Assembly: GCF_004297105.1 (NCBI RefSeq)
Contig: NZ_SCVE01000014.1
Coordinates: forward strand, 99,293-163,292
DNA: 64,000 nt
Direction of reading: 5' to 3'
Origin: Herbiconiux sp.
GTDB taxonomy: Bacteria; Actinomycetota; Actinomycetes; Actinomycetales; Microbacteriaceae
This document shows, in pieces, positions 1 through 9,809 of this stretch (position 1 is its first letter; every line of letters begins with the position of its first letter). The notes under the pieces are model-generated. The model was not told the origin of the DNA. It was given only the letters and a program-made list of their open reading frames with translations, and searched no databases. A program made the position numbers and the translations under genes.

Positions 1-371
1 GGCCGAGCACCGGGCTGCTGATCGCACTGGGCGCCACCGGACTCGCCGTGGTGACGCTCGCCGTGTTCGCGGCAAACCCCGTGCTCGCCATCGGCGCCTT
101 CTTCGTGTGGGGCGTCGCCTTCGGTGTCATCCCCACGCTGCTGCCCACCCAGCTGATGCACGCCGCGTCGCCGGCTATCCGCGACTCGGCGAGTGCCTTC
201 TACTCCACCGCCTTCAACGCGGGGATCGGCCTCGGCGCCTTGGTGGGCGGGTTCTTCCTCGATTCCTTCGGCCTCACATCCCTGCCGTGGTTCTACCTCG
301 GGGCCCTCGTGATCGGCGCGGCACTGCTCATCGCGACCCCCGCACTCACTCGCCGAGCGCAGCGCCTTTGA
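1..371 (+). CDS. MFS transporter, C-terminal part (gene starts upstream of window)
   Basis: Only the last ~122 residues are present; the reading frame is open from the window edge. Three hydrophobic stretches fit the last transmembrane helices of a major facilitator permease. The small-residue-rich segment AFNAGIGLGALVGGFF resembles helix 11 of the drug/sugar efflux (AraJ-like) branch, and the last helix ends in a short basic tail. The substrate cannot be judged from this fragment. The gene is followed by a 132-bp gap and glyA, so it is probably a separate transcription unit. Confidence 0.8.
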   Translation, partial: PSTGLLIALGATGLAVVTLAVFAANPVLAIGAFFVWGVAFGVIPTLLPTQLMHAASPAIRDSASAFYSTAFNAGIGLGALVGGFFLDSFGLTSLPWFYLGALVIGAALLIATPALTRRAQRL

Positions 372-503
372 GGTAGGCTCTGAGCGTCGCAACTGGCGTT
401 CAGATGGTCACCATCGGGAAGCGACGGACAGGGATTCGGCCGCGCGCCTGGGTCGATACGGATCCCGACACTCGTAGTCCGTCACGCCGAAAAGGAGCCC
501 GTC

Positions 504-1778
504 ATGTCCGACATCTTCAACGCGCCACTCAGTGAAGTCGATCCTGAGATCGCTGAAGTCCTGAAGCTCGAGCTGGGCCGTCAGCGCGACACCCTCGAGA
601 TGATCGCGAGCGAGAACTTCGTTCCCCGCGCCGTTCTCGAGTCCCAGGGCTCCGTGCTCACCAACAAGTACGCCGAGGGCTACCCGGGCCGCCGCTACTA
701 CGGCGGCTGCGAGTTCGTCGACATCGCCGAAGAACTGGCCATCGCCCGTGCCAAGTCGCTGTTCGGCGCCGAGTACGCCAACGTTCAGCCCCACTCGGGT
801 GCCACCGCCAACGCCGCCGTGCTCTCCGCCATCGCCACCCCGGGCGACACCATCCTCGGGCTCGAGCTCGCCCACGGCGGCCACCTCACGCACGGCATGA
901 AGCTCAACTTCTCCGGCAAGCTCTACAACGCGGTCTCCTACGGCGTCGACCCCGAGACCTTCCTCGTCGACATGAACGTGGTGCGCGACAAGGCCCTCGA
1001 GCACAAGCCGCAGGTCATCATCGCCGGCTGGTCGGCCTACCCCCGCCAGCTCGACTTCGCCGCCTTCCGCGCCATCGCCGACGAGGTGGGCGCCAAGCTC
1101 TGGGTCGACATGGCGCACTTCGCCGGTCTCGTGGCGGCAGGCCTGCATCCGTCGCCCGTGCCCTTCGCCGACGTGGTGTCGTCGACCGTGCACAAGACCA
1201 TCGGGGGCCCCCGCTCCGGCTTCATCGTGAGCCGCGACCTGGAGCTCGCCAAGAAGCTCAACTCGAACGTGTTCCCGGGCCAGCAGGGCGGCCCGCTCAT
1301 GCACGTCATCGCCGCCAAGGCCACCGCGTTCAAGCTCGCGGCCGAGCCCGAGTTCAAAGACCGCCAGGTGCGCACCCTCTCGGGCGCACGCATCCTGGCC
1401 GAGCGCCTCACGGCCGACGACACCCGCGCCGCCGGCGTCGACGTGCTCACCGGGGGAACGGATGTGCACCTCGTGCTCGCCGACCTCCGCACCTCCGAGC
1501 TCGACGGCCAGCAGGCCGAAGACATCCTGCACGAGGTGGGGATCACCGTGAACCGCAACTCGGTGCCCTTCGACCCGCGCCCCCCGATGGTGACCTCGGG
1601 CCTCCGCATCGGCACGCCCGCCCTCGCCACCCGCGGCTTCGGCGACGTGGAGTTCACCGAGGTGGCCGACATCATCGGCACCGCGCTGAAGCCGGCGCCG
1701 GATGTCGCGGCGCTGCGTGCACGCGTGCAGACCCTCACCGACGCGTTCCCGCTCTACCCGGGCCTCGAGCAGTGGTAG
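504..1778 (+). CDS. glyA: serine hydroxymethyltransferase
   Basis: This cytoplasmic PLP enzyme interconverts serine plus tetrahydrofolate with glycine plus 5,10-methylene-THF. The 424-aa length is normal for the family. The PLP lysine lies in [12 protein letters not shown] (Lys about 231), and the N-terminal [23 protein letters not shown] and HSGATAN motifs are typical. The ATG is preceded by AAAAGGAG at 490-497. The stop overlaps the GTG of folD by 7 bp, so the two one-carbon enzymes are probably translationally coupled. Nothing is unusual in the protein. Confidence 0.97.
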   Translation: MSDIFNAPLSEVDPEIAEVLKLELGRQRDTLEMIASENFVPRAVLESQGSVLTNKYAEGYPGRRYYGGCEFVDIAEELAIARAKSLFGAEYANVQPHSGATANAAVLSAIATPGDTILGLELAHGGHLTHGMKLNFSGKLYNAVSYGVDPETFLVDMNVVRDKALEHKPQVIIAGWSAYPRQLDFAAFRAIADEVGAKLWVDMAHFAGLVAAGLHPSPVPFADVVSSTVHKTIGGPRSGFIVSRDLELAKKLNSNVFPGQQGGPLMHVIAAKATAFKLAAEPEFKDRQVRTLSGARILAERLTADDTRAAGVDVLTGGTDVHLVLADLRTSELDGQQAEDILHEVGITVNRNSVPFDPRPPMVTSGLRIGTPALATRGFGDVEFTEVADIIGTALKPAPDVAALRARVQTLTDAFPLYPGLEQW

Positions 1779-2656
1779 CGGTCCGGCTCGACGGCGTCGA
1801 GACGGCATCCGCCCTCAAGGCGGAGATCGCCGAGCGGGTGGCGGCGCTGCGGGCCCAGGGCATCGTTCCCGGCCTCGGCACGCTGCTGGTGGGCGACGAC
1901 CCCGGATCGATCTCCTACGTCGCCGGTAAGCACCGCGACTGCGCGGAGGTGGGCATCGAGTCGGTGCGCGTCGATCTGCCGGCCACGGCATCCGAGCAGG
2001 ACGTCCGTGACGCGATCGCGGAGCTCAACGCCAACGACGCCGTCACGGGCTACATCGTGCAGCTGCCGCTGCCCGCGGGCATCGACGAGAACGCGATGCT
2101 CGAGCTCATCGACCCCGCGAAAGACAGCGACGGTCTGCACCCGACGAACCTCGGCCGGCTCGTACTCGGCGTGAGCGGGGAGCTGAACTCCCCGTTGCCC
2201 TGCACCCCGGCCGGAATCGTCGAGATGCTCATGCGCTACGGCATCACGCTGCCCGGTAAACACGTGGTGGTCGTGGGCCGCGGCCTCACCGTCGGACGGC
2301 CGCTCGGTCTGCTGCTCACCCGCAAGGGCGTCGACGCCACGGTCACCCTCACGCACTCGCGCACGGTCGACCTGGCCGACGAGGTGCGGCGAGCCGATGT
2401 CGTGGTCGCAGCCGTGGGCGTGCCCGGGCTCATCAAGGCCGACTGGCTGAAGCCCGGCGCCGCCGTGCTCGACGTGGGCATCACCCGCATGGTGAACGAG
2501 GAGACCGGCAAGGCTCGACTCGTGGGCGACGTCGACCCGGGCGCCGCCGAGGTGGCGGGCTTCCTCTCGCCGGTTCCCGGCGGCGTGGGCCCGATGACCC
2601 GTGCGATGCTGCTCGAGAACGTGGTGGCCGAGGCGGAGCGCCGCGCCGCTCTCTGA
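1772..2656 (+). CDS. folD: bifunctional methylenetetrahydrofolate dehydrogenase / methenyltetrahydrofolate cyclohydrolase
   Basis: FolD oxidises 5,10-methylene-THF to methenyl-THF and hydrolyses it to 10-formyl-THF, directly downstream of the GlyA reaction. At 294 aa it is full length. The family motifs YVAGKHRDC (the catalytic-lysine region), [39 protein letters not shown] and [10 protein letters not shown] are all present. The start is GTG inside the end of glyA (7-bp overlap), which gives the best N-terminus ([15 protein letters not shown]). It ends the operon; the next gene is on the other strand. Confidence 0.97.
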   Translation: MVAVRLDGVETASALKAEIAERVAALRAQGIVPGLGTLLVGDDPGSISYVAGKHRDCAEVGIESVRVDLPATASEQDVRDAIAELNANDAVTGYIVQLPLPAGIDENAMLELIDPAKDSDGLHPTNLGRLVLGVSGELNSPLPCTPAGIVEMLMRYGITLPGKHVVVVGRGLTVGRPLGLLLTRKGVDATVTLTHSRTVDLADEVRRADVVVAAVGVPGLIKADWLKPGAAVLDVGITRMVNEETGKARLVGDVDPGAAEVAGFLSPVPGGVGPMTRAMLLENVVAEAERRAAL

Positions 2657-2722
2657 GGTCTCGCGAATTCCGCCGAACGGCCGCCGGGTGACCCCCTGCG
2701 CGGCCGTTCGTCGTCTCCCGCC

Positions 2723-4537
2723 TCAGTCGGCGGCCGCCGACGCGAACTGCGATGCATAGAGCCGTGCATACGCGCCTTCGGCCGCCAGCAGCTCCTCGTG
2801 CGTGCCCTGCTCAACGATGTGACCCGCTTCCATCACGAGGATGAGGTCGGCGTCGCGGATGGTCGAGAGCCGGTGCGCGATCACGAAGCTCGTGCGATCG
2901 GCCCGCAGCGCCGACATGGCGCTCTGCACCAGCTTCTCGGTGCGGGTGTCGACCGACGACGTGGCCTCATCCAGGATGAGCACGCTCGGCCGCGCGAGGA
3001 ACGCCCGCGCGATGGTGATGAGCTGCTTCTCGCCGGCGCTCACGTTCGACGCCTCGTCGTCGAGCACGGTGTCGTAGCCCTCGGGCAGCGAGTGCACGAA
3101 GCGGTCGACGAAGGTGGCCCGCGCCGCCGCCACGATCTCCTCCTCGGTCGCATCCGGCCGGCCGTAGGCGATGTTGTCGCGGATGGTGCCGCCGAACAAC
3201 CACGTGTCCTGCAGCACCATGCCGGTGCGCGACCGGAGATCGTGCCGCGTCATCTCGGCGATGTCGACACCATCGAGCGTGATGCGCCCGGCCTGGATCT
3301 CGTAGAACCGCATGATGAGGTTCACCAGCGTGGTCTTGCCGGCTCCCGTCGGGCCCACGATGGCGATGGTCTGGCCGGGTTCCGCCACCAGCGACAGGCC
3401 GTCGATGAGGGGGCGATCGGGAACGTAGCGGAACGCGACGTCATCGAACACCAGGCGGCCGCGGGAGTCGCTCGGTGTCGACGCGGGGTCGGCATCCGGT
3501 GACTGCTCCTCAGCATCGAGCAACTCGAACACGCGCTCGGCGGAGGCCACCCCCGACTGCAGCAGGTTCACCATCGAGCCGAGCTGGGTGAGCGGCTGGG
3601 TGAACTGCCGCGAGTACTGGATGAAGGCCTGCACGGCACCGATCGTCAGCGCCCCCGAGGCCACCTGCAGCCCGCCCACCACGGCGATCGCCACGTACAC
3701 GAGATTGCCGACGAACATCATGGCGGGCATGATGATGCCCGACACGAACTGGGCGCCGAAGCTCGCCCGGTAGAGTTCGTCGTTCTTCTCGAGGAAGGAT
3801 GCCTCCACCTCGCGCTGACGGCCGAACACCTTCACCAGGGCGTGCCCCGTGAAGTTCTCCTCCACCTGGGCATTGAGCGCGCCGGTGTGCGACCACTGGG
3901 CCACGAAGAGCTTCTGCGACCGCTTCGCGATCACGGCCGTGATGCCCACGGTGAGGGGGATGGTGACCAGCGAGATCACCGCGAGCAGCGGCGAGGTCAC
4001 GAACATCATCACGATCACGCCCACCACCGTGAGAACGCTCGTGAGCATCTGGCTGAGCGTCTGCTGCAGGCTCTGCGCCACGTTGTCCATGTCGTTGGTG
4101 ACGCGGCTGAGCAGCTCGCCGCGGGGCATCCGGTCGAAGTACGACAAGGGGAGCCGGTTGATCTTCGCCTCCACCTCCTCGCGCAGGGCGAAGACCGTGC
4201 GCTGCACGATGGCGTTGAGTAGGCGCCCCTGGAACCAGGAGAAGACGGATGCGAGCACGTAGAGCACCAGCACCGTGCCGAGTACCACGGCGAGGGCGTC
4301 GAAGTCGATCGGCGTGCCCGTGAAGGCCCCGGCGACCACGATGTTCGTGGCCTGGCCGAGCAGGGAGGGCCCGAGCACCGTGAACACCACGCTGATGACG
4401 CCGAGCAGGACCACCAGCACCACGGGCACCCGATGCGGGCTGAGGCGGGCGAGCAGCCGCTTGACCGAGGGGCCGAAGGTGATCGACTTCTGCACGGGCT
4501 GGCCTGCGCCGCCGCCGAAGGGTCCGCGCCCGCTCAT
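2723..4537 (-). CDS. ABC exporter half-transporter, canonical ATPase (TMD-NBD fusion)
   Basis: This 604-aa protein has an N-terminal six-helix ABC transmembrane domain (about residues 35-330) fused to an ATP-binding domain. Walker A is GPTGAGKTT, the signature is NVSAGEKQL, Walker B is VLILDEATSSVD with the catalytic Glu intact, and the H-loop is IAHRLST. It pairs with the upstream half-transporter, whose own ATP site is degenerate, as in TM287/288-type heterodimeric multidrug exporters. The start overlaps the preceding gene by 4 bp. It is the last gene of a TetR-ABC-ABC operon. The substrate is unknown; drug or lipid efflux is inferred. Confidence 0.92.
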   Translation of the reverse strand: MSGRGPFGGGAGQPVQKSITFGPSVKRLLARLSPHRVPVVLVVLLGVISVVFTVLGPSLLGQATNIVVAGAFTGTPIDFDALAVVLGTVLVLYVLASVFSWFQGRLLNAIVQRTVFALREEVEAKINRLPLSYFDRMPRGELLSRVTNDMDNVAQSLQQTLSQMLTSVLTVVGVIVMMFVTSPLLAVISLVTIPLTVGITAVIAKRSQKLFVAQWSHTGALNAQVEENFTGHALVKVFGRQREVEASFLEKNDELYRASFGAQFVSGIIMPAMMFVGNLVYVAIAVVGGLQVASGALTIGAVQAFIQYSRQFTQPLTQLGSMVNLLQSGVASAERVFELLDAEEQSPDADPASTPSDSRGRLVFDDVAFRYVPDRPLIDGLSLVAEPGQTIAIVGPTGAGKTTLVNLIMRFYEIQAGRITLDGVDIAEMTRHDLRSRTGMVLQDTWLFGGTIRDNIAYGRPDATEEEIVAAARATFVDRFVHSLPEGYDTVLDDEASNVSAGEKQLITIARAFLARPSVLILDEATSSVDTRTEKLVQSAMSALRADRTSFVIAHRLSTIRDADLILVMEAGHIVEQGTHEELLAAEGAYARLYASQFASAAAD

Positions 4538-6270
4538 GCTGCCTCCTCCGCCGTGAGCTGCGAGGCCACGATCTCGGCGTACGTCTCATTCGTCGCGAGG
4601 AGTTCGTCGTGCGTTCCACGGCCGACGATCGCGCCGTCTTCGAGCACCACGATCTGGTCGGCGTCGACGATGGTCGACACCCGCTGGGCCACGATCACCT
4701 GCGTCGCGCCGCCCACGTCGGCGCGCAACGCCTGTCTCAGGCGGGCATCCGTGGTGAGGTCGAGGGCCGAGAACGAGTCGTCGAACACGTAGATCTCGGG
4801 TCGCTTCACCAGAGCCCGCGCGATGGCGAGCCGCTGGCGCTGGCCGCCCGACACCGTGGTGCCGCCCTGGGCGATCGGCGCCTCGAGCTGCCCGGGCATG
4901 GCCCTCACGAAATCGGCGGCCTGCGCCACCTCGAGCGCGTGCCACAGCTCGGCGTCGGTGGCATCCGGCTTTCCGTAACGGAGATTGGATGCCACGGTGC
5001 CCGAGAAGAGATAGGGCTTCTGCGGCACGAGGCCGATGCGGCTCCACAGCAGGTCGGGGTCGAGCTCGCGCACGTCGACGCCGTCGACCAGCACGCAGCC
5101 CTCCGTGACGTCGAAGAGCCGCGGCAGCAGGTTCACGAGGGTGGTCTTGCCCGATCCGGTGCTGCCGATGATGGCCAGGGTCTGGCCCCGGGTGACGGTG
5201 AGGTCGAGCCCTCGCAGCACCGGCTGATCCGCGCCGGGATAGGCGAACGTGGCGTTGCGCAGCTCGATGGTGCCGGTGCTGTGCAGGTCGCGCACGGGGT
5301 TGGCCGGCATCACCACCGAGGTCTCCGTCTCGAGCACCTCGGTGATGCGGTCGGCGCACACCGAGGCACGCGGGATCATCATGGCCATGAAGGTGGCCAT
5401 CATCACCGCCATGAGGATCTGGATGAGGTAGCTGAGGAAGGCGATCAGGGTGCCCACCTGCATCGACCCGTCGTCGATGCGGAAGGCGCCGAACCAGATC
5501 ACCGCCACGCTCGACACATTGAGCACGAGCATCACGGTGGGGAACATGAGCGCCATCAGGCGGCCCGCCCGCAGCGCGGAGTCGGTGACATCCCGGTTCG
5601 CCCGCGCGAAGCGCTCGGTCTCGCCCTCTTCGCGCACGAAGGCGCGCACGACGCGGATGCCTGTGAGCTGCTCGCGCAGCACCCGGTTCACGGTGTCGAT
5701 GCGGCCCTGCATGCGGCGGAACTGCGGAACCATCCGCACGATGATGAGGCTCAGCGAGATGAGCAGAACCGGAACGCTGACGGCGATGATCGCCGAGAGC
5801 TGCACATCCTGCTGGAGAGCGAGCACCACGCCGCCGATGGCCAGGATGGGCGCCGACACGAGCAGGGTGAAGGTCATGAGTGCCAGCATCTGCACCTGTT
5901 GGACGTCGTTCGTGGAACGGGTGATGAGCGAGGGGGCTCCGAACGCCGACACCTCGCGCTCGCTGAACCCGCTCACCCGGTGGAAGAGAGCCGCCCGCAG
6001 GTCGCGGCCGAGGGCCATGGCCACCCGGGCGCCGAACCAGACGGCGGCGATGGCGGCGGCCACCTGCACCACGGTGACGCCGAGCATCATCATGCCGGTG
6101 GAGAGGATGTAGGCGGTGTCGCCCGTCGCCACACCCTTGTCGATGATGTCGGCGTTCAGCGTGGGCAGCACGAGCGACGCCACCGACTGGATGAGCTGGA
6201 ACAGCACCACGAGCGCGATGGAACGCCCGTGCGGCCGGAGGTAGTGGCCGAGGAGTCTGAGCAGGGTCAT
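4534..6270 (-). CDS. ABC exporter half-transporter with degenerate ATP site
   Basis: This 578-aa TMD-NBD half-transporter has Walker A GSTGSGKTT and signature VSGGQRQRLAIARAL. Its Walker B reads IYVFDDSFSALD, with Asp in place of the catalytic Glu, and its H-loop reads VAQRVST, with Gln in place of His. These two changes are those known from the non-catalytic subunit of heterodimeric exporters. It overlaps the tetR gene by 4 bp upstream and the second half-transporter by 4 bp downstream, so all three are likely cotranscribed and translationally coupled. Confidence 0.92.
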   Translation of the reverse strand: MTLLRLLGHYLRPHGRSIALVVLFQLIQSVASLVLPTLNADIIDKGVATGDTAYILSTGMMMLGVTVVQVAAAIAAVWFGARVAMALGRDLRAALFHRVSGFSEREVSAFGAPSLITRSTNDVQQVQMLALMTFTLLVSAPILAIGGVVLALQQDVQLSAIIAVSVPVLLISLSLIIVRMVPQFRRMQGRIDTVNRVLREQLTGIRVVRAFVREEGETERFARANRDVTDSALRAGRLMALMFPTVMLVLNVSSVAVIWFGAFRIDDGSMQVGTLIAFLSYLIQILMAVMMATFMAMMIPRASVCADRITEVLETETSVVMPANPVRDLHSTGTIELRNATFAYPGADQPVLRGLDLTVTRGQTLAIIGSTGSGKTTLVNLLPRLFDVTEGCVLVDGVDVRELDPDLLWSRIGLVPQKPYLFSGTVASNLRYGKPDATDAELWHALEVAQAADFVRAMPGQLEAPIAQGGTTVSGGQRQRLAIARALVKRPEIYVFDDSFSALDLTTDARLRQALRADVGGATQVIVAQRVSTIVDADQIVVLEDGAIVGRGTHDELLATNETYAEIVASQLTAEEAA

Positions 6271-6851
6271 CGCGACCCTCCTTCCTGGGGGTCGAGGAGG
6301 CCGTGGGCGAGGATGTGGGCGAGCTCTTCCGAGGTGAGGGGATCGTCGACCCGGGCCACGGGCGGGATGGCGGAGCCGAAGGCGACCACGCGCACGAGGT
6401 GCTCCAGCCGCTCGGCGGAGAGGCCGAGACGCGGCAGCTCCGCCGCGAAGACTCGGCCGATGATCTCGCCGGTGTCGCCCCGGGCCGAGTGCGGGGGAGG
6501 GAGGCGGCGGCCGAGGGCGGCCATCATGCGCATCGTGCCGGTGACCCGTTCGCGCACGCGATCGATCACCTGGGCCAGCTTGGTCTCGAACGGATCGTCG
6601 GGGTCGATCGCCCGCAGGGCGTTGCGGGCGGTGTCGGGATCGAAGTACATCTCGGCGGCGGCGGCGATCACCGACTCCTTGTCGCCGAATGCGCGGAAGA
6701 TCGTGCCCTCGGCCACTCCGGCGGCGTCGGCGAGCTGGCGGGAGGTGACATCCGCTCCGCGTTCGAGCAGGAGCGGGATGACCGCGGCCACGATGGCGCG
6801 GCGACGGTCTTCGACGGGCAGGGCGGGGGCCCGGGCGGTGCGTTCACTCAC
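6267..6851 (-). CDS. TetR/AcrR family repressor of the ABC exporter operon
   Basis: The 194-aa protein has an N-terminal TetR helix-turn-helix (about residues 14-60), with SRQLADAAGVAEGTIFRAFGD as the recognition region and a variable ligand-binding C-terminus. The frame is open far upstream, but the GTG at 6851 (VSERTARAP) is chosen because it gives a normal TetR N-terminus and leaves the palindrome at 6867-6882 upstream. It is first in the operon with the two ABC genes. Autorepression relieved by a transported compound is inferred from the arrangement. Confidence 0.9.
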   Translation of the reverse strand: MSERTARAPALPVEDRRRAIVAAVIPLLLERGADVTSRQLADAAGVAEGTIFRAFGDKESVIAAAAEMYFDPDTARNALRAIDPDDPFETKLAQVIDRVRERVTGTMRMMAALGRRLPPPHSARGDTGEIIGRVFAAELPRLGLSAERLEHLVRVVAFGSAIPPVARVDDPLTSEELAHILAHGLLDPQEGGSR

Positions 6852-6866
6852 AGGTCGAGAGTAAAT

Positions 6867-6882
6867 GAGTGAGCGCTCACTC
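6867..6882. promoter_or_regulatory. TetR operator palindrome
   Basis: The perfect 16-bp palindrome GAGTGAGCGCTCACTC lies 15 bp before the tetR start codon, between tetR and the divergent epimerase gene. Perfect two-fold symmetry of this kind is typical of TetR-family operators. It could repress tetR-ABC-ABC. It is also 30 bp from the -10 box of the epimerase and could affect that gene. Confidence 0.75.
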
Positions 6883-6923
6883 GCAAGCCGTCGCGCGCAT
6901 CCGTCCCTCGCTAGGCTGTGCCT

Positions 6924-7850
6924 GTGACTGCACCCACCGGAGCCCAATACCGCCTCACCCTGTCGAGCAGCGGGCATGAGGTGAGCGCGGTGGTCACCGA
7001 GGTGGCGGCGGGTATCCGTGCGCTCGAGGTCGACGGGGTCGCGCTCGTCGAGACGTTCGACGAGTCGCGCACGCCGCCGGGCGCGGCGGGCATCGTGCTG
7101 GTTCCGTGGCCCAATCGCGTCAAGGACGGTCGGTGGATGCTCGACGGTGCCGTGCAGCAGCTCGATCTGTCGGAGCCGAAGCAGCACAACGCCATCCACG
7201 GACTCCTGCGCTTCACCGGGTATCGGCTCGACGTGCAGGAGGCTCACCGAGTGGTGCAGACGGCGACCGTGTTCCCGCAGCACGGGTATCCGTTCCTGCT
7301 CGACACGTCTGTCGAGCACCTTCTCTCGTCGGATGGGCTCACCGTGCGGCACCGGATCGTGAACCGCTCGGAGGCGGCTGCTCCGGTGGCGGTGGGCGCG
7401 CATCCGTATCTCGCACTGGGCGCTGTGCCGATCGACGAGCTCGTGCTCACGGTCGATGCTGCGACGCGGTTCCTCACCGATGAGAACCAGATCCCCATCT
7501 CGGAGGAGCGCGTGCAGGGCACCGACTTCGACCTCACGCAAGGCCGTCGTATCGGCGACCTGGAGATCGACCACGGGTTCGGCGGTGTGACGGTGACGGA
7601 TGGCCGCAGCACGCAGTCTCTCACCGCGCCCGATGGCCGCCGCGTCGAACTGTGGGCCGACGAGAACTTCGGGTTCGTGCAGGTGTTCACCCCGCGCAAC
7701 TTCGCCGCCGACGACGGGCCGCGGCGTGCGGTGGCGATCGAGCCGATGACGGCTCCGGCCGATGCGTTCAACTCGGGGGAGGGGCTTCGTTGGCTCGAAC
7801 CGGGCGAGACGTGGGAGCTGGAGTGGGGCATCCGCTACCTCGCTGCGTGA
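6924..7850 (+). CDS. aldose 1-epimerase family protein
   Basis: The 308-aa GalM-like mutarotase fold carries PWPNRVKDGRW (the conserved NR motif), a catalytic His candidate in NAIHGLL, a second His in VGAHPYLALG and a late Glu in VAIEPMT. It should interconvert alpha and beta anomers of an aldose or act on a hexose phosphate; the sugar is not known. GTG 6924 is preferred over GTG 6918 because TAGGCT at 6912-6917 is a good -10 box 6 nt before it, giving a leaderless mRNA. It is divergent from tetR. Confidence 0.88.
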   Translation: MTAPTGAQYRLTLSSSGHEVSAVVTEVAAGIRALEVDGVALVETFDESRTPPGAAGIVLVPWPNRVKDGRWMLDGAVQQLDLSEPKQHNAIHGLLRFTGYRLDVQEAHRVVQTATVFPQHGYPFLLDTSVEHLLSSDGLTVRHRIVNRSEAAAPVAVGAHPYLALGAVPIDELVLTVDAATRFLTDENQIPISEERVQGTDFDLTQGRRIGDLEIDHGFGGVTVTDGRSTQSLTAPDGRRVELWADENFGFVQVFTPRNFAADDGPRRAVAIEPMTAPADAFNSGEGLRWLEPGETWELEWGIRYLAA

Positions 7851-7882
7851 CGTGAGTCACGTCATCCCGCGTGATGCCGAGG

Positions 7883-8257
7883 TCAGGGGGAGCCGAGGCG
7901 GGTGATGATCACGAGTGCGATCAGCGCGATCATGAGCAGCACGCCGATCGCGCCCAGCGCGATGCCGATGGTCGACATGCTGCGCCCCTGGCCCATGCGG
8001 GTGGCCTTGCCGAGACCCGCGACGCCGAATGCCACCGCGAGAACGCTGGGGAGCAAGAGCACGTTCACCCCGATGGCCAGGATGCCGAACACGAGCGATG
8101 CGGTGGCGTAGCCGTTGCGGCTGTCGGCGGGGTCGGTGAGGCCGGGCGCGAAGTCGTCGGTCCAGCGGTAGCCGTCCCACCAGCGGAGCACGTCGGCCGC
8201 CTCCGGGTCGGGGTACCAGCCCGGCGGGATCGCGCCGTGGGCCGGCAGATAGTTCAT
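7883..8257 (-). CDS. DUF2510/DUF4190-type small membrane protein
   Basis: The 124-aa protein starts with a DUF2510 motif ([19 protein letters not shown]), a tryptophan-rich motif found at the N-terminus of actinobacterial membrane proteins. Two hydrophobic segments joined by a glycine-rich basic loop follow, as in DUF4190. The ATG at 8257 is preferred over GTG 8263 because TAGGTT (8265-8270 on the minus strand) sits 7 nt before it. The function is unknown. It is convergent with the epimerase gene and divergent from the DUF4436 gene. Confidence 0.8.
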   Translation of the reverse strand: MNYLPAHGAIPPGWYPDPEAADVLRWWDGYRWTDDFAPGLTDPADSRNGYATASLVFGILAIGVNVLLLPSVLAVAFGVAGLGKATRMGQGRSMSTIGIALGAIGVLLMIALIALVIITRLGSP

Positions 8258-8264
8258 ACGCACG

Positions 8265-8270
8265 AACCTA
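8265..8270 (-). promoter_or_regulatory. -10 box of the DUF2510 gene (leaderless)
   Basis: TAGGTT on the minus strand, 7 nt before ATG 8257, fits a leaderless transcript. Confidence 0.5.
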
Positions 8271-8322
8271 CCCCGGGCGGCTGAGCGGCTCGTCAGAGTC
8301 GCCGCGTCGGGCGTGCCCTCGG

Positions 8323-8328
8323 TAGGCT
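8323..8328 (+). promoter_or_regulatory. -10 box of the DUF4436 gene (leaderless)
   Basis: TAGGCT lies 6 nt before ATG 8335, leaving no room for a ribosome-binding site. Confidence 0.55.
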
Positions 8329-8334
8329 CGGCGC

Positions 8335-9309
8335 ATGGGGTCTGAGCAGCGAGAACAGGGGCGGTTCCAGGGGCGCCGAATCGTGGCCGGCGCGTTCGTC
8401 CTGCTCGTCGTACTCGGCTACGTGGCGGTGATCCTGCTCTATTCCGCCAACGCCCGCTCGGGGCAGGGGGGCACCTTGGGCACGTCCGACGCCGAGGCAG
8501 TGCGCGTCGAGATGGCGCCCGTATCCGTGAACGGGCCGGGCGAGCGGCTCTCGGTCGACGTGCGTATCTTCCCGCCCGACTCCCTGGTGGCCGACGACAA
8601 CCTGACCCTCACGAAGGATCTCTCGGTGATCGTCTCCCCGATCGATGGGACGCAGGCCGTCTCGCTGGAGGCCGGTTCCCTGGCATTGGTCACGAAGACG
8701 ATCTCGGTGCCGGCAGCGGGCACGGTGGAGAACTGGCCGTTCGACCGTTACGACGCCACCCTCTCGGTACTCGCGTACAGCACGGAGGACGGCGTCAAGA
8801 CCGCTCTGCCCACCTTCGTGCAATGGCAGGGCTCTGTGTCGGGCTGGAACTTCCAGGTGCAGGAGAACCACGAGAAGCCCGTTGCGGTGACCGACACCGA
8901 CGGCCGCACCGAATCGCTGCCCTCCCTCGACATCGGTGCTTCGCGATCAGGGAGCACGCTCGCGTTCGGGTTCCTGTTGCTGAGTCTTCTCGTCGTGATG
9001 CCCATACTCGTGCTGTTCGTAGCCATCCGTGCCTACACAGGCCACCGCAAGGTCGAGGCCACCCTCACGAGCTGGATGGGCGCGATGCTGTTCGCCACGA
9101 TCCCCCTGCGCGGCTTCCTTCCGGGCTCGCCGCCGATCGGTTCGTGGATCGACTTCCTCGTGGTGCTCTGGGTGATCGTGGGACTGATCGCAGGCCTCAC
9201 CATCTACGTGCTCGCCTGGAACCGCTGGGGCACCCCCGACCCGCAGTTCGCCCGCGGCGCACCCCCCTCCACGCCACCCCACGTGAACGGCGGCGCACAC
9301 GCGGATTGA
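8335..9309 (+). CDS. DUF4436 family membrane protein
   Basis: The 324-aa protein has one N-terminal transmembrane helix (about residues 16-36), an extracytoplasmic beta-rich domain of ~180 residues (with the WPFDRYD motif), and three C-terminal helices (about residues 205-295). The architecture and the WPFDRYD element match DUF4436. No catalytic residues are evident and the function is unknown. The start follows TAGGCT by 6 nt, so translation is probably leaderless. The tail is proline-rich and ends with NGGAHAD. Confidence 0.8.
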   Translation: MGSEQREQGRFQGRRIVAGAFVLLVVLGYVAVILLYSANARSGQGGTLGTSDAEAVRVEMAPVSVNGPGERLSVDVRIFPPDSLVADDNLTLTKDLSVIVSPIDGTQAVSLEAGSLALVTKTISVPAAGTVENWPFDRYDATLSVLAYSTEDGVKTALPTFVQWQGSVSGWNFQVQENHEKPVAVTDTDGRTESLPSLDIGASRSGSTLAFGFLLLSLLVVMPILVLFVAIRAYTGHRKVEATLTSWMGAMLFATIPLRGFLPGSPPIGSWIDFLVVLWVIVGLIAGLTIYVLAWNRWGTPDPQFARGAPPSTPPHVNGGAHAD

Positions 9310-9311
9310 GT

Positions 9312-9770
9312 TCAGCCGAGCGTCGACGCGATGAAGGCGCTTCGCCAATTGGCACCCATGCGTTCGTACGTGACCTTCGCGTGGCAGTTGCGGCATCTCA
9401 CGTCGCACTTGGCGATCTCATCGATCACCCGACGCAGCGAGTATCCGTTCTTCGCCAGGATCATCACCTCGGCCGCCTTCTGTGTGGCATCGCGATGATC
9501 GAAATCGAGAACGCGTAGGTCGGCTTCCCCGCAATCGACGCAGGGATGCTCCACGAGATGCCGGCCGATCAGCTCGAGGTTCGCCCGCCGCTGGGCCGCC
9601 GTGCGTGCCAGGATGACGCGGATGTGTGCCTCGCGGTTGAGGGCATAGTAGCGCCGCGCGCTCGCCCGATTGCAGTCGCGGCAGACGTTCTGGTGTGCGT
9701 CGCGCGCGGCGCGCTTGGCATTGAACTCCTCGAGTGATTTAGACTCGTTGCATTGGGTGCATGTCTTCAT
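9312..9770 (-). CDS. small zinc-binding HNH-like protein
   Basis: The 152-aa protein has four CxxC pairs (CTQC, CRDC, CVDC, CRNC). Between the third and fourth lies LDFDHRD, and after the fourth CHAKVTYER; together these resemble the metal-binding core of HNH endonucleases. The N-terminal half, with the first two CxxC pairs, is a separate zinc module followed by a basic helix. TAGCGT is 6 nt before the ATG (leaderless). It is convergent with DUF4436 (2-bp gap) and divergent from tRNA-Lys. Nuclease activity is an inference; a DNA-binding zinc protein is an alternative. Confidence 0.7.
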   Translation of the reverse strand: MKTCTQCNESKSLEEFNAKRAARDAHQNVCRDCNRASARRYYALNREAHIRVILARTAAQRRANLELIGRHLVEHPCVDCGEADLRVLDFDHRDATQKAAEVMILAKNGYSLRRVIDEIAKCDVRCRNCHAKVTYERMGANWRSAFIASTLG

Positions 9771-9776
9771 GGCTTC

Positions 9777-9782
9777 ACGCTA
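9777..9782 (-). promoter_or_regulatory. -10 box of the HNH-like gene (leaderless)
   Basis: TAGCGT on the minus strand, 6 nt before ATG 9770. Confidence 0.5.
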
Positions 9783-9809
9783 GGAGCGACGTCAGACACC
9801 CGATGCCCG

